DNA from: Magicicada septendecula | Taxonomy: Eukaryota > Arthropoda > Insecta > Hemiptera > Cicadidae | Reading direction: 5' to 3' | Length of the DNA stretch: 64,000 bases | Assembly: GCA_034769895.1 (NCBI GenBank) | Contig: CM068370.1 | Location: 43,264,844-43,328,843 of the forward strand | Shown here: piece by piece, positions 9,949 through 21,356 of the stretch | How the letters are laid out: every line of letters begins with the position of its first letter | Numbering within the stretch: the stretch's first letter is position 1 | Program-made: the position numbers and the translations under genes | Notes under the pieces: generated by a model | Databases searched by the model: none | Seen by the model: the letters and a program-made list of their open reading frames with translations, nothing else | What the model was told of the DNA's origin: nothing

Positions 9949-10435
9949 CATCATCATCATCATCTTCACGGATTAAACCAAGGATGGTTTGTTCCGGTCC
10001 CAAACAGGCAAAGATTAGAGCTGGTCACTCCAGCGCTTCCTCGGACGTCCCACACCTCTCCGTCCCCTCGGCTTATAGTTCCAGAGTTGTTTGGAGATGC
10101 GGCAGTCATCCATTCGGCACAGATGTTACTACCAATTCAGCCGATACTGGGCGATCCTATCGAGTATACTCATAATATTCAGTTCCTGCCGTATATCTGT
10201 GTTTCTTCTAAGATTACGGAGAGTATACCCTGCCATGTGCCTGAGAAATCTCATTTCAGTCGCTTAGATGCGACTGGCCTGGTCTTTCGTTAAAGTCCAA
10301 TTCTCAGACCCATAAAGAAGTGTGGGAAGAGCCATCACCTTGTAGAATTTTAGGCGTGTTCCTTTAGTTGCTGACTTGAGGGTTCGCCTAATGGTCCCGC
10401 ACATAAGGTTGAACTTACGCAACTTATTCACAATC
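9949..10435 (-). mobile_element. LINE 3' end, (ATG)n-tailed family, copy 2
   Basis: The minus strand encodes FNLMCGTIRRTLKSATKGTR, LKFYKVMALPTLLYGSENWT, TEMRFLRHMAGYTLRN, SILDRIAQYRLNW, HLCRMDDCRISKQLWNYKPRG and GRPRKRWSDQL, the thumb and C-terminal tail of a LINE RT. Stops interrupt it. The tail is a catcatcatcatcatc run on the plus strand at 9949-9964. Flanking tatgaaatt occurs at 9940-9948 and 10436-10444, a 9-bp target duplication, so the copy is a 487-bp 5'-truncated insertion. Confidence 0.85.
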
Positions 10436-10444
10436 TATGAAATT

Positions 10445-11478
10445 TGGAGACAATTTTTTTATGGATCTCACGTCTTTATGTAAAGATATTTAAAACAGCA
10501 CTGTTGCGGAAAGTTTATTGATGGTGGCTTGGTCCCCCTTATTGATGGAGAGATCAAAGGCCCCGTCCAGTTGGAAACATTTAGCACTTTTGTAACAACC
10601 TACAGCTGCGCCTTGCTTGATATACAAACAAAACACACAAAGTTTTATGAGAGAAAAAAAAAATCTGAAGTAAACGACAGATAAAATCATAACTTTGGTG
10701 ATTTCCAAAAAGTATTATTGAAGTTGTACGTGATTCGGCGAACGAAAACAAAAGTTTCATTTACAGAGAAAAGCGTAGACGCTTGCTCTCTTGTAAGTGG
10801 GTGTTTGGTTTTATAGCGTTTCGAACCAAATCACCGAGTGTGGGACGACTCTGTATCCATCGGCGGTTGCCAACAAAAGAGAGTAAAAGATTTTTTTTTA
10901 TGTAGGAGGCATAAACAATCTTTACTTTGAGGACTGTTTTTTAACTTATTTTTGCTATCGTTCTTTTTTAGTAAAGGCACGGTATTGTGATCGAAGTGAC
11001 GGTACTCCCTCTTTATTTCAAACCTACGTTTCTAAAGTATTGTCAACTCTTAATAGTATTCAATTTTTAATAAGTAGCCTTAGCTTTAATATTTTTAATT
11101 TATTTGCATCGTAGGATTTATTTACATTTGCTATTTTGGGGCAAGGTTTTATTAATGTGTTACCATGTTTCAATATAAAAAACACTGTATAGAATCGCAT
11201 TTAACTGGCATTTAATTACTTGTTACCTTTATCGAATTGTCTGTGGTTGATTACCTACAATCGTAACAAACTATTTGGGATTAATCACGTAAATATAAAC
11301 TTTACTGTCGTAAACATGATTCACCATCAGTCACTTTGTTTACAAGAACAGTACGGAAATTAACAGTCTTTTATTAATGGATGCAAGTAGCTATAGCAGA
11401 GATTATTATATTATTAAATTATGTGTTAAAGTACAATACGTAAACATTTTAACGACCGTTTATTTCATACTTTGCATC
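10445..11478. other. No gene seen
   Basis: About 1 kb of AT-rich sequence. The longest frame (10490-10708, minus) has no recognisable motif. Confidence 0.35.
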
Positions 11479-11990
11479 GTTACGACCAGTATGGAGAGCA
11501 CCCCATATACGCAGGAAGACAAACCTCAGAATAAAATGTCAAATCGGTGTTTCTGTATGGATGTGAGACCTGGAAAGCGACAAAGAACATCACCACAAGG
11601 TTACAGACTTTCATAAACCGTTGTCCGAGGTACGTAATGAGAATTTGGTGGCCCAAGACCATCTCGAACAGAGATTTATGGGAGGCCACAAGTCAGAGTC
11701 CATCCGACTACAGATAAAGAGAAGAAAATGGAGGTGGATCGGTCACACCCTGAGAAGACCACCAGAAAATATCGCTAGACAGGCAGTGAATTGGAATCCG
11801 CAAGGTAGCTGCAGACGTAGAAGACCGAGTAACACCTGGAAGAGGACTGTGCCAAGGGAGCTGGCTGGTGTCAACAAAACATGGAGGGCGGTGAAGGCCC
11901 TGGCAATGGACAGAACACGCTGGAGAATTTCGTCGAGGCCCTATGTTCCACCTCGGAATTTAAGGGGTTAACTGAACAAACTGAATAACA
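11479..11990 (+). pseudogene. LINE reverse transcriptase C-terminus, (TAAG)-tailed family, copy 2
   Basis: Encodes the same order as 4712-5262: a YVMRIWWPKTISNRDLW-type block, then KWRWIGHTLRRPPENIARQA, VNWNPQGSCRRRRPSNTW and TWRAVKALAMDRTRWR. The open frame 11621-11971 covers the tail. The upstream part is frame-shifted and a short deletion lies near 11535. The 3' end (ggaatttaaggggttaactg) has lost most of the TAAG tail. Confidence 0.85.
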
Positions 11991-13589
11991 CGGGTACTAA
12001 ATACTTTATAATACTCTATTAGATCTTCTTCTTTAGAACTACAGCCCAAAGTGAGCCTTGACTTCCAACGTCTTCCAATCAATTTTCTCCAATGTCTCCT
12101 ATCCGTTGCCGTCCAAATGTACGCATTGCAAATGTTTCGTTAACGTCGACCGTATGAAACCTTACGATCTAATAATGTCGATTTACTAATTCAGCCGAAT
12201 ATAGACAACAGTATTTATAGAACAATGTAAAGGAATTACTAACATACGTATGAGCGTAGGCGTAACTTGGTTTGGGCAAGGGGGCACTCGCCCCCCCCCC
12301 CCCCAATGTTCCGAGCATTATAAAATTTTGTTTCCAGTTGTTTATAAATAAAAACTAACAAATAGTCAAACAGGAGACAGTTTCTATGCTTGCGAGCACA
12401 GTAAGCACTATTTATCAACGTCTGTACTGTTATCAGACGACTAGTTGCCATAAATTTATTATTCTTATTTCTTTCGAAGAAACTTTTAAAGGGAATGTTT
12501 GACAGATTTGAATGATATACGTCAAAATAGTATTAATGTTCGAAAAAAAAACCGCTAGAGACCTAATTAACTGGAATACAATGCGTGCCTTTAACATAAA
12601 CAAAGACTTGTTTCGGAACACCGCAAGACGTCGATGGCTTTGTTCAGGAATCTTAAAAGACGGTCGTTTGGAACTATTATTTGTTAATGACTACTGATAC
12701 AAGTGCAGTCCGTTACTCGGTTGTGTACGTAGTCCGTTAAAGTACACATCGCTTGTCTCTTTCTTAATTTGTTATTGTTGTGATTGCTTTGGTTTTTGTG
12801 TTGATAAGTGCTGGGAAGTGGGAGATAAGAAACGCAAAGGAGTAACACGGCTTAATTTATTTGAAAATTACCTGACTGACAATTTGAAAATTTCTTTGTG
12901 TTGTGACTGATTCCACTTACTGCTACTACTGCCGAGCATTTTGTGACAGTGTGCCTAAGGGAGAGGATGCGTTTACGAAAACTGGGTATAAGAATTGGAA
13001 GAACTGAAATTGTTTATGTTTATAGGCCTACAGTATATTTGTTCTAGGTAAATATAACTGGAAGTACAACTTATGAAGAAAGGTTTGTTGATCATTAAAA
13101 AATGAAATTGTCCCTCGTTTACTAACTAAGAATTATTACTAAACTTTCTAATTTTGTATATAATCTATTTTATTATATAGATGGGTCTCACTACACACTT
13201 GTATTTATGAAGCTTTACCCTGCCACCCCAAAGTTAGGCCCCAAGTTATACCCATGCGTATGAGTTTTGGCCATAATGTCCTTATTACAATCGCGGAGAT
13301 AATTCGAGACATTTAGAAATGCTGAATCCGTAGTTTAATAGTTTTCCGATATTCCGCCTTTCGTTTGGTTTTGACAAAGGCAATTATGTTGAAACGGTCT
13401 CATTAGCCATTCCTGTTATTTGATCCACGCAAAACTATTATTACCATATTAAAGGAAACTGCAAACTGTAGGGCGTTTAACATTACAATATGCGATTTTT
13501 AATTAAGAAAAAGAGCTTTTACCCACACTACAAGACTACACGACAACGTTTCTTGAAAAAAAGATAATTATAATGTAGTTTGGAAACTA
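11991..13589. other. No gene seen; poly(C) tract inside
   Basis: Mostly AT-rich. At 12291-12304 there is a 14-base C run just after ggggg (12280-12284), giving a small G/C hairpin. C-rich ends of this kind are seen at termini of some DNA elements, but I find no partner terminus. Confidence 0.4.
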
Positions 13590-14023
13590 TTAAAGCTATT
13601 GCAATCACGAAACGTCTCAGACAATGGAGAGTCTCAGACACACAAAGCCGTGCAGGTGTGTTTTTCTGCCAATGCCGCGCTAAAGTATCCTCTTGACTTT
13701 TTCAGTGCTTGTTGACGCAAATTATGGAACATCTGCGAGATATAAACAGATAACAGTTGCCGCTTAGAAGTCAGTTTATGTTAGGCATTTGTCAAGTGAT
13801 ATCAAGTAGATGTTGTTTTCTTTATATAGCAAGTGCGGAATTCTTTATAGTTGACATTATTATTGCGTGTGAACAACTTTTACTTGAATTGTTGTAAGAG
13901 ACTGTCTTGCTGATTACAAATTATTAATTGCGACTTATTAAAACTGGTTATTAGTGACTTCATTGGTGTCTTGTATTTTATTTTCCACTGTAGGATACGA
14001 CGATCAGTTAGACCGTCGTAACA
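13590..14023 (+). mobile_element. Gypsy-type solo LTR, uninterrupted copy
   Basis: Ends with gttagaccgtcgtaaca, as in the other LTRs. It contains ccgcgctaaagtatcctctt, attatggaacatctgc, a gagatataaacag box (TATA-like), gttgacattattattgcgtg and cttgaattgttgtaagagac. It belongs with 20168-21029 and 3687-4073 as one subfamily. No internal retrotransposon sequence is attached. The 5' boundary is approximate. Confidence 0.75.
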
Positions 14024-14410
14024 CTATTCACTAGTTAGTGCTAGTATTTTTGAGTTAATAATTGTTACATTTTTAACAGTTTCAAGTGTCCCAGTGAAAA
14101 GCGCTTGTTTCAAGTTACAGTGTTAGCTTTTGTTTTCGGCTAAATGTATATAGTATAGTTTAAAAAAAATTGCATTCCTGTTTATACTAATTTCACTCCA
14201 TACTCCTGGTAAAGGGCAATATATGCAAAATACGATTTTAATTATGTAAGACTTTACGAAGTGTTTAGATAAATTTACAGTAACTTTTATAAAAATTCGA
14301 GATTGTATTAACAGCGCGGATATTACTTCAGAATAAAAAATAACCTATACATGGTTTGTGTATACAAAAAATAATTCATTATATTATAGTCTCCAAGTCA
14401 CGTGTATAAG

Positions 14411-15304
14411 TATTTAATTGTAATATTTGTAAACATTTGGTTACTCACCGTCTTGTGACTTCTTTGAAACTTTCAATAACTACGCGTTTCAAGGATAACG
14501 CGTACTCCTCTATGGCGTCCTCAACTCGTTCAACCACTGAGTACGCGAACATGTTGCCGCTAACAATTAACAACGAGTTGATAAAACAAAACATCTCAGT
14601 GGTCTTTAAAACCACGAATACCCTTCGTAAAACACTGGGACAAACTATTCATATGCCTGATGAAGAGAAAAACGGTGTTTACAAAATTACATGTGACGAC
14701 TGCCAGATTCTATATAGGACAGACCGGCAGACGGTCGGTCGAACGTTTCAAAAAACACCTACCGAAGAGGGACATTTCGAAGACTAGATCTAATTATGAT
14801 GCAATACTATCACAACTATACGGATTTCCCAACTAATTTTAAATTGCTCCATAATTGTAAATAAAGAGCGTACATGGACGCCATAGAGGAGTAAGAGATA
14901 TATAAGGCCTCATAATTGTCAGCAGACAAACTACTTAATGATAAACTCTCTTTTAAATCCAACCGTCTATATAATACTGACATAGATATCGAAATACTCG
15001 CAGGCAATCGCGGTGCAGCAATAAATAATCTTGGGGAATAACGATGCTCAGCAGTCGATCGCGTGCAGTGGTGCGCACCAGATCGCGACGCGGTGTGAAG
15101 TACTACAATAATGTGTTCTTAAATGACATATATACTGTGATGTTTGTAAAAATTTTTGATTTTTCTACGACTTCTCCAGAAGGATTTCTGTTTTTATATA
15201 ACCCGATGACGAGGATTTATCCTTGAAACGCGTTGTTATTGAAAGTTTTAAAGAAGTCACAAGACGGTGAGTAACCAAGTGTTTACAAATATTACAATTA
15301 AATA
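14411..15304 (+). mobile_element. Penelope-like element remnant bounded by 88-bp inverted repeats
   Basis: The left arm (14411-14498) and right arm (15217-15304) are inverted copies with very few mismatches (for example gttactcaccgtcttgtgac against gtcacaagacggtgagtaac). Inside, frame 14437-14787 encodes NGVYKITCDDCQILYRTD followed by VGRTF, a decayed GIY-YIG endonuclease (YIG changed to YRT). Penelope elements are known to carry LTR-like repeats in direct or inverted orientation, which fits. The segment between about 14800 and 15200 contains no recognised domain. The right arm overlaps a ribozyme-like motif. Confidence 0.7.
15201..15233 (+). ncRNA. Hammerhead-like motif in the PLE terminal repeat
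   Basis: Reads CCGATGA, extra C, GAGGA-TTTA-TCCTT hairpin, GAAA, CGCG. Only the second base of the CTGATGA core is changed. It sits at the inner edge of the right inverted repeat of the PLE. Confidence 0.4.
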
Positions 15305-15734
15305 AAAAATAATTTAAAAACCACTGTGATTAATTACAGAAGAAACTCAATAATACTTACACTAAATACAATACGCGAGATATACTAAAATATATTCCGG
15401 GAGAGTCAGAGAAAATAAATATAACAAGGCTAAAGACCGAGATCAGAGTGCTTATTATTTAGACTAAGCAATATTATTTCACAAACCTATTGCAAAGCAT
15501 CTGGATGATGGAAATCTAGACGTGCAAATTATATGCATTCACCTTAGAATATTGTATGATAGCGAGACAGGGGCTGATCCAGCAAGCAAGCGTTTACTTT
15601 GGGGGTGGGGTATAAAACGTTGGATCATTTTTTAAGGGTTTAAAGCATAAATGATAAACGATAAAATTACAGTACGTTGTTTGCCAACACAAAAAGTTTA
15701 TTAACATAGAAGTATAAACCATAAACTGAACTAA
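15305..15734. other. No gene seen
   Basis: AT-rich spacer between two PLE remnants. A short G-rich stretch (tttgggggtggggt) lies near 15599. Confidence 0.35.
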
Positions 15735-16660
15735 AAATAAATTTGAATACTCAATATATAGAAAACGATCTCAACCTAATTTAATAATCCAAATAAGTCT
15801 AATCATCCTCCCCAACATAAAATGGCAGCATTCAATTCATTAATATACCGTATGTATAGAAGCCCATTAAATGAACAAGAAAGAAACAATGAAAGAAATA
15901 TTATCAAACAAATAGCAGTAGACAATGGATACAAAATAAAAACTATAAATAAATTAGAAAATAAAATATAACACAAACTCCCTAAACAAACACCATACAA
16001 ACCTTCATGTAAAACCCTCCCACTAATGATAATACAAAATATATCAACTTTACTTATCACGGAAACATAACTCGTAATCCATGAAAACAAACTTAAAAAT
16101 ATCTTATAACACAGATAATATTGTTTTCCATAAAATAAAACCTAAAACTAAATTCAACATTCATAATAAAAATGGAGTTTACAAAAGAGAATGTCCAGAT
16201 TGCAATAAATGTTACGTGAGCCAAACAATGAAAAAATAGTCCCAGAGATACATTCAACATTGCAATGCATTTCTAAAACCTAATATTTACAAATATAAAT
16301 TAGCCAAACACTGTTTAAACAATAAACATAAATTTCCAGACATTAAAAATGTCAAATTAATTAAAAACGTATAAAAAGGTAACAAAATTAATTCCTGGGA
16401 AAATCTTAATATTTACAAACACAATAATAATAATATACTATTTAAAGAATATATACAAATAAAAACAAAACAAGATGATTCATTTAAAATCATACATGTA
16501 CTACATAAACATTAAAACAATTGATAATAGAATCGAAGTTAATTCGGTTATCCGTTAGCTGTATTGTAAGTGAAACATTCAGTTACAATTCAAACAAACC
16601 TCTGAAGATACAGAATAATTTCTGTGAAACGTGTGTCAGGTGACAATAAACCTACTTCCA
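15735..16660 (+). pseudogene. Penelope-like element: RT thumb, linker, GIY-YIG remnant and 3' ribozyme-like end
   Basis: Order on the plus strand: FEYSIYRK (RT), then SNHPPQHKMAAFNSLIYRM and YRSPLNEQERNNERNIIKQI with AVDNGYKIKTINKLENKI (thumb region shared with 34689-35607), a stop, a linker, then FNIHNKNGVYKRECPDCNKC and YVSQTMKK with a stop (decayed endonuclease, YIGQT changed to YVSQT). It continues with NKHKFPDIKNVKLIKN. The 3' end carries a hammerhead-like motif at 16597-16642. Multiple stops make it dead, and the front of the RT is missing. Confidence 0.85.
16597..16642 (+). ncRNA. Hammerhead-like motif at PLE 3' end
   Basis: ACCT, core CTGAAGA, extra T, ACAGAA-TAAT-TTCTGT hairpin (6 perfect pairs), GAAA, then C, a GTGT loop, GT, C and AGGT. 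ACCT/AGGT can form helix I, AC/GT a 2-bp helix III, and the site reads GTC, the classic hammerhead cleavage triplet. This is the most complete candidate in the window. The extra base between core and helix II is the only departure. Confidence 0.6.
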
Positions 16661-17644
16661 GTGTAATGTTTTGAAGATATACATAGGGAACCTGCAGGAA
16701 ACTCAAAAATTTACTTACAAAGGAATAATATGTAATAATATATTTTACGTTAAAACACAATCAATTCTGGAATATATTAGCGATGTGCCAACGAAATAAC
16801 TACAGCGCTCTTGCTTTGGTTATACATATAAAATGTAGAAACGTTTGTGTTCTTTTGTGGCGCGTAACTTTTGTTTGAGAGTTTACAAAAGATACAGACA
16901 ACGGGTCCGTTATTACGGCAAACAATACAAGTTAATTAACGTGTATGGAGAAGCGAACTCGGGACCAAATAAACCGAAGGACGTATAGCCTATATAAAAA
17001 GGACAAAATATTACTTTTGTTGGTTTTCTTATAAAATTTTAATTAACAGAGAAAATATAGGCTACGTAAATATAACATTTTACAGAAATTTTTATATTGT
17101 GGCCACCTTTTTCTATAATATTCATGAAATATAAAAAGCATTTATTACAATAAAATCTAATACAAAGGTACTGTACATTAAACAAAAAAAAACTAGATTT
17201 TCAGTTCAATTTTTTCCCACTTTCCAGCATTTTTCTTAAAACGGTGAGAGAAATCTGTAGCAGTGTACTTTCTATAATTCAGGTTTACAGAAAATAGAGA
17301 CATTAGTTTTTCTTACAAGTTGTTTTTCAAGTATTCTCTATTGCATTATTTTACTTTTGGAACACAAATTTAGTTAATATTTTTATCTGAGAGTAACTCG
17401 TGAACATTCTGTTGTGGCCAGCCTTCCTCTTCAATATTCATGGAAAGTAAAAATCATTTATTACAAAGAAATCTAAACAATTATTTAATATAAATATTAA
17501 AATAGAAATCGATATGAGTCCTAATTACGAATAGGATTTTTACAGCTAGAAAATTAGTATATTCCCTCACAGCCTAATAAAGTAAAATATTATTTGTGAC
17601 AGAATCATTTAAACTATGTCGCCTGCCATACTGGAGATACACTT
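16661..17644. other. No gene seen
   Basis: AT-rich. A partial duplication is visible: ttcatgaaatataaaaagcatttattacaa (split in two here: ttcatgaaatataaaaagc, atttattacaa) near 17122 resembles ttcatggaaagtaaaaatc near 17438. No frames of interest. Confidence 0.4.
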
Positions 17645-17752
17645 TTGATCAAAAAGATGATCTGATGATGAGCTGTTAAGCTTGAAAGCGCTAAAATCAG
17701 GAAATTTTTCTATAGTGGTGATTAACAGTGTAATTTCTCTTTGTAACACGCG
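17645..17752 (+). repeat. Alpha ribozyme-like repeat, single unit
   Basis: Carries CTGATGA, T, GAGCT-GTTA-AGCTT, GAAA, GCGCT at 17657-17690 and the downstream ttttctatagtggtg and taacagtgtaatt blocks shared by all alpha copies. Helix I flanks have diverged, so activity is doubtful. Confidence 0.65.
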
Positions 17753-18489
17753 TTGGTACAAATAAATTTCATTATGATTTCAAAACGATCTTTGGACTCA
17801 TTTGGAATGTAACGCAAAAAGTCAACTCTTTATTTTCTTGGAAAAAAGGAATTCAGCAATTTAATTTTAAATACGATAAGGTTCAAAAGATATAAGGATA
17901 ACATTTTAATAAATTACGTTGTTTGAAAGTTACCGAACAATTGCTGTAGTAAAAAGAATGAAATAAACGTAATGGATAAAATAAGCGAAACAAACTAGAT
18001 ATCAGTTGCCGTCAATCTTGTTGGAAGCAAATCATCTATCTCTGCCATGTCAAGCTTCCCTGCCCTGTCGACGTGAACAAATATTTATACCACTAACAAA
18101 AACACCAGAAATTTTTTTTTTTTATTCAAGGTGAACGCATCACGTCAAAACTTGCAATCAGAATCGTTCGTTCCTATCAAAAAACCTTATAACGCTGTCA
18201 TATTTCTTATTTTTCTGACAAATGATATTAAGTTTCTCTATTCTTAACTTGATTATTATTTTTACATGTTTTTTTCATTTATTCTTCGTTTTCTTTTGTT
18301 AACGATGTCGCATTCTATGGCTCTTTAAATGACACGTAAGGTTAAACAGATTTTAAAAATTACTCAGGTACAAAATTTTAAGCAATTATAGTTTAAAACT
18401 GTGTAGTTAAGTAATTTGATCTAAATATAAAAACAGAATGGAAATGGTTTGCCATGATTTACAATTATTACTCCGTTTTATGGAATGTA

Positions 18490-18740
18490 TCGGAAAATTC
18501 TAGAGTGACATTCTACACGTTCCTCGACTGATCCAGCGAGTACACCTTCTGTGCCATGGTCGTGCACTTACGTACCCTCCAGACTGTTCGAGCTCTTGTA
18601 AGTACGCAAATTATATCGGCACGCCCGCCTGGAATACGGAAAATTATTGTGGAACCTCTGTGGGATCCATATAAGCTACAGCGCAACCCGGCCTAGTCAG
18701 TTAGTTACACCTGGTGATGTTGTATGAGCCCAACATCAAA
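18490..18740 (+). mobile_element. Gypsy-type LTR fragment
   Basis: Parallel to 18746-19996: tcgtgcacttacgtaccctc, cagactgttcgagctcttgt, gggatccatataagc (TATA-like) and cagttagttacacctgg. It stops at gatgttgta where the full LTR continues. A second LTR copy starts within a few bases, so two LTRs sit in tandem. Confidence 0.7.
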
Positions 18741-18745
18741 GATAA

Positions 18746-19996
18746 TGACGACCTTTACATTATAACAACAGAGTGCGGTCAATTACAATACGTACTGACT
18801 TAAACGTGCGTGTAAAATTACATTTGAAATAATAAATGGTATAATGCTACAAGAATTACGTAACGGTTACGAAACTTAGAGACCGTCATTCTACCGGTTT
18901 CTAGACTAGTCCAGCGCGTCTGTGTCAAGGTCGTGCACTAACGTAACCTCCAGACTGTTCGAGCTCTTGTTACTGCGCAACATATGTCGGCATGTTGCTA
19001 GGACTATTAAAAATCATTCTGGAACCTCTCCGGGATCCATATAAGCAACAGGGGCCGGCTTAGGCCCGTGACACACGAGCGTCAAAATCCCGTTCACCGC
19101 GACGAGATTTTGACGGTGCGGGTGAGAGATACATTGCTACTTGTACCTGACACACGTCCCATTCAGCGTCAGCGGCTCCGCAACGGGCGTAATGTTGACG
19201 TTCGGTACCTGCTACCCGGTGCGGGGACTTCTTGGACGGTGCGGTTAGCCAGTACCTTATTTGCAATCGGAGGTGACAGACGAACGGCAAAATATCGTTC
19301 AACTTATTTATTTTCAGGTTTTTTTTTTCAATTTATTTTCCGAATGATTTTACGTTCATACGAAAATAATTAAAAAACTTGGTCTCATCGTCTCTTAAAT
19401 CACACATCATGGTCGTGAAAGCCCCTTTTAGTAACCGTTCACTATTGAAAGGATGTACTCAGAACCTTTTCTTTTTTTGTTTTAATTACCTTGGAAGCGT
19501 AGTAACAAAATACCAATATCTTTTTGAATAAAATGGCATAGTAGTTACTCGGAAACCGGAGAGACACATCCATCTCTTTCAAAAGTTGGAGACGCACTGG
19601 CGAAGTGACGAATTTCAGGTGGCCTGCGTCAATTTGCCGTTCGTGTGTCAGGGAAAGGATTTTAACCGCAAAGGGCGATGACGCAACGGTGAACGAGATT
19701 TTGACGCTCGTGTGTCACGGGCCTTAGTCAGTTAGTTATACCTGGCGATGTTGTAGAGTGCGGATCAAGTAACTGTTGCAGATTAATAGAAAGTGATTAT
19801 TGTGTTAATTAGTGCATTACTGTAATAATGTGACATTATTGTTGCATGTGGACAAATTCAAATTGAATTTATTGTGTGAGAGTACTTTGTTCATTTCAAA
19901 TTGTTGTTTGTGACTAATTGAAGCTGGTAATTAGTGACTTTATTTGTGTCTGTATTTTTGTTTCCACATACGACAAACCGTGAGACAGTCGTAACA
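18746..19996 (+). mobile_element. Gypsy-type solo LTR, split by a MITE
   Basis: Without the insert the LTR is about 587 bp. It starts tgacgaccttt, has a catataag TATA-like box near 19040, and ends gacagtcgtaaca at 19996. It resembles 27875-28445 over its whole length. The DNA element at 19063-19723 interrupts it right after ggctta, and the LTR resumes with ttagtcag, so the order of events is clear. Confidence 0.85.
19063..19723. mobile_element. MITE with TTA target duplication (PIF/Harbinger-like)
   Basis: A 661-bp element with about 37-bp terminal inverted repeats (GGCCCGTGACACACGAGCGT at both ends, one mismatch over the arm). TTA flanks it at 19060-19062 and 19724-19726. A 3-bp TWA duplication with GG-starting termini is typical of PIF/Harbinger elements. 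The undamaged LTR homologue at 28195 shows the empty site. The inside has repeated gagattttgacg words and no transposase, so it is non-autonomous. Confidence 0.8.
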
Positions 19997-20587
19997 ATAC
20001 GGTTGTGGGAGTCACAGTGCAGACGAATGTAATCCCAGAAGTGATGGTGAGGTTTCCGATTATAACGCTAAACGTTTTATTTGTTACAAAATTATTTATC
20101 TTTACGACTACCATAACATTGCAAAAAAAGTTTAAAGGAATGTTAATCAATACAACTGTAGCAGTTTTGTAACAGCGCGATAACACTTTCGATCGTAATG
20201 TTGGACAATAAGGTACTGTTACGTAATGCGGAAAGTTCTCGTGCGTGTTATGGTGTCGTTCTACAAGCTTCCCGACTAGCCCTGCCGGTGCGTGTTCCTG
20301 TCAAGGCCGCGCTGAAGTATCTTCTAGAATTTCGAGTGCTTGTTAAGAACGCTTATTATGGAACGCTGCAGACTATAAACAGGCGATTACTTACTTCGGG
20401 CGATTACTCAGTGCGTTTCAAGTGGCTATTAGTGAAAGTGATTATTGTCCGGGACTCTATTAGTTGACATTATTATTGCGTGTGGCGAAATTTAATTTGA
20501 ATTATTGTACGAGTATAATCTTGTTGAATAACTGTATTTAAAATGTCTACCGGGCTGTTTGGCCGTGGTCCAAAGTTTACATTAAAA

Positions 20588-20632
20588 CCAAGCGTTTCAG
20601 CAGCACCACTGGCTGCCATCTTCAGTGGATGT
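20588..20632 (-). ncRNA. Hammerhead-like motif (inverted element, left arm)
   Basis: CCA, CTGAAGA, extra T, GGCAGC hairpin GCTGCT, GAAA, CGCTTGG on the minus strand. CCA/TGG can start helix I. Confidence 0.4.
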
Positions 20633-20771
20633 ATTCGAGTCAAACCTAATGCGAGGTGTCGTACGTCAGGGCCACAGTACTGTGGTGAAGGCTGACGTAC
20701 CCCCCCTCCAACGGTAAAACACTACTGGGGCCTGATGTACGACACCCCGCGTTAGGTTTGACTCGAATACA

Positions 20772-20814
20772 TCCACTGAAGATGGCAGCCAGTGGTGCTG
20801 CTGAAACGTTTGGT
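20772..20814 (+). ncRNA. Hammerhead-like motif (inverted element, right arm)
   Basis: CCA, CTGAAGA, extra T, GGCAGC hairpin GCTGCT, GAAA, CGTTTGG. This is the plus-strand partner of the left-arm motif. Helix II has six pairs, one of them G-U. Confidence 0.45.
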
Positions 20815-21356
20815 TTTAATATAAACCTTGAACCACGGCAAAACAGCTCGGCAGATATTTTAAATACAAGTGACACCGGCCGTGAAAGCCTTAGAACAAT
20901 CTCGTTGAATAACTAGTTAATTAGAAACTGTTAATTGTGATAATTAAAGCTGGTTTTTAATGTCTTCATTGGTGTCTTGTATTTTGTTTTCCACTGTACC
21001 ATACGACGATCAAGGAGACCGTCGTAACAATATTTTTCTATTGTCGTTAACAAAAAGTTAGTTACTTCTAGTAAAAGTTATATTTTACTTTGCGCCGTTA
21101 CGACCTAAGGTTACCACTGCACATGTCATTTCCATGTGTAAATATCGAAATATACAAAACTTAATGTGACTGCCAGCCTAATGTAATATGGTCGTGCATA
21201 TTTCGTATTCGTACGGAAGACGAAGTGGACAATCGCTGATGTCGGGCATGTTATGAGTTGCTTAATGGAAAGTGACGGCTAATAAAGTAATAATTATAAT
21301 GTTTTAGTGGATGGTTAGTGAGGATCGGTCAATAATACAACTTTTAATTATTTTGC

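Larger units (their letters stand above)
20534..20897. repeat. Inverted-repeat element with two ribozyme-like motifs
   Basis: Arms of about 135 bp (20539-20673 and about 20736-20873) are reverse complements. The insert is flanked by aatcttgttgaataact (20517-20533) and aatctcgttgaataact (20898-20914), a 17-bp target duplication with one mismatch. Long variable duplications suggest target-primed insertion, as in PLEs, rather than cut-and-paste. The arms share cagtactgtgg, the CTGAAGATGGCAG...GAAACG motif and the cggcaaaacagc edge with the ACTTCC repeats (22904-23668 and others), so they belong to one superfamily. Confidence 0.8.
20168..21029 (+). mobile_element. Gypsy-type solo LTR, split by an inverted element
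   Basis: Starts near tgtaacagcgcgataac and ends gagaccgtcgtaaca. It contains aaggccgcgctgaagtatct, attatggaacgctgcag and actataaacagg (TATA-like), in line with 13590-14023. The insert at 20534-20897 interrupts the 3' half. Resumption after the insert repeats aatctcgttgaataact. Confidence 0.8.

Noticed and set aside
12270-12310. Poly(C) tract as a transposon end
   Set aside because: No partner end; kept only as a note.
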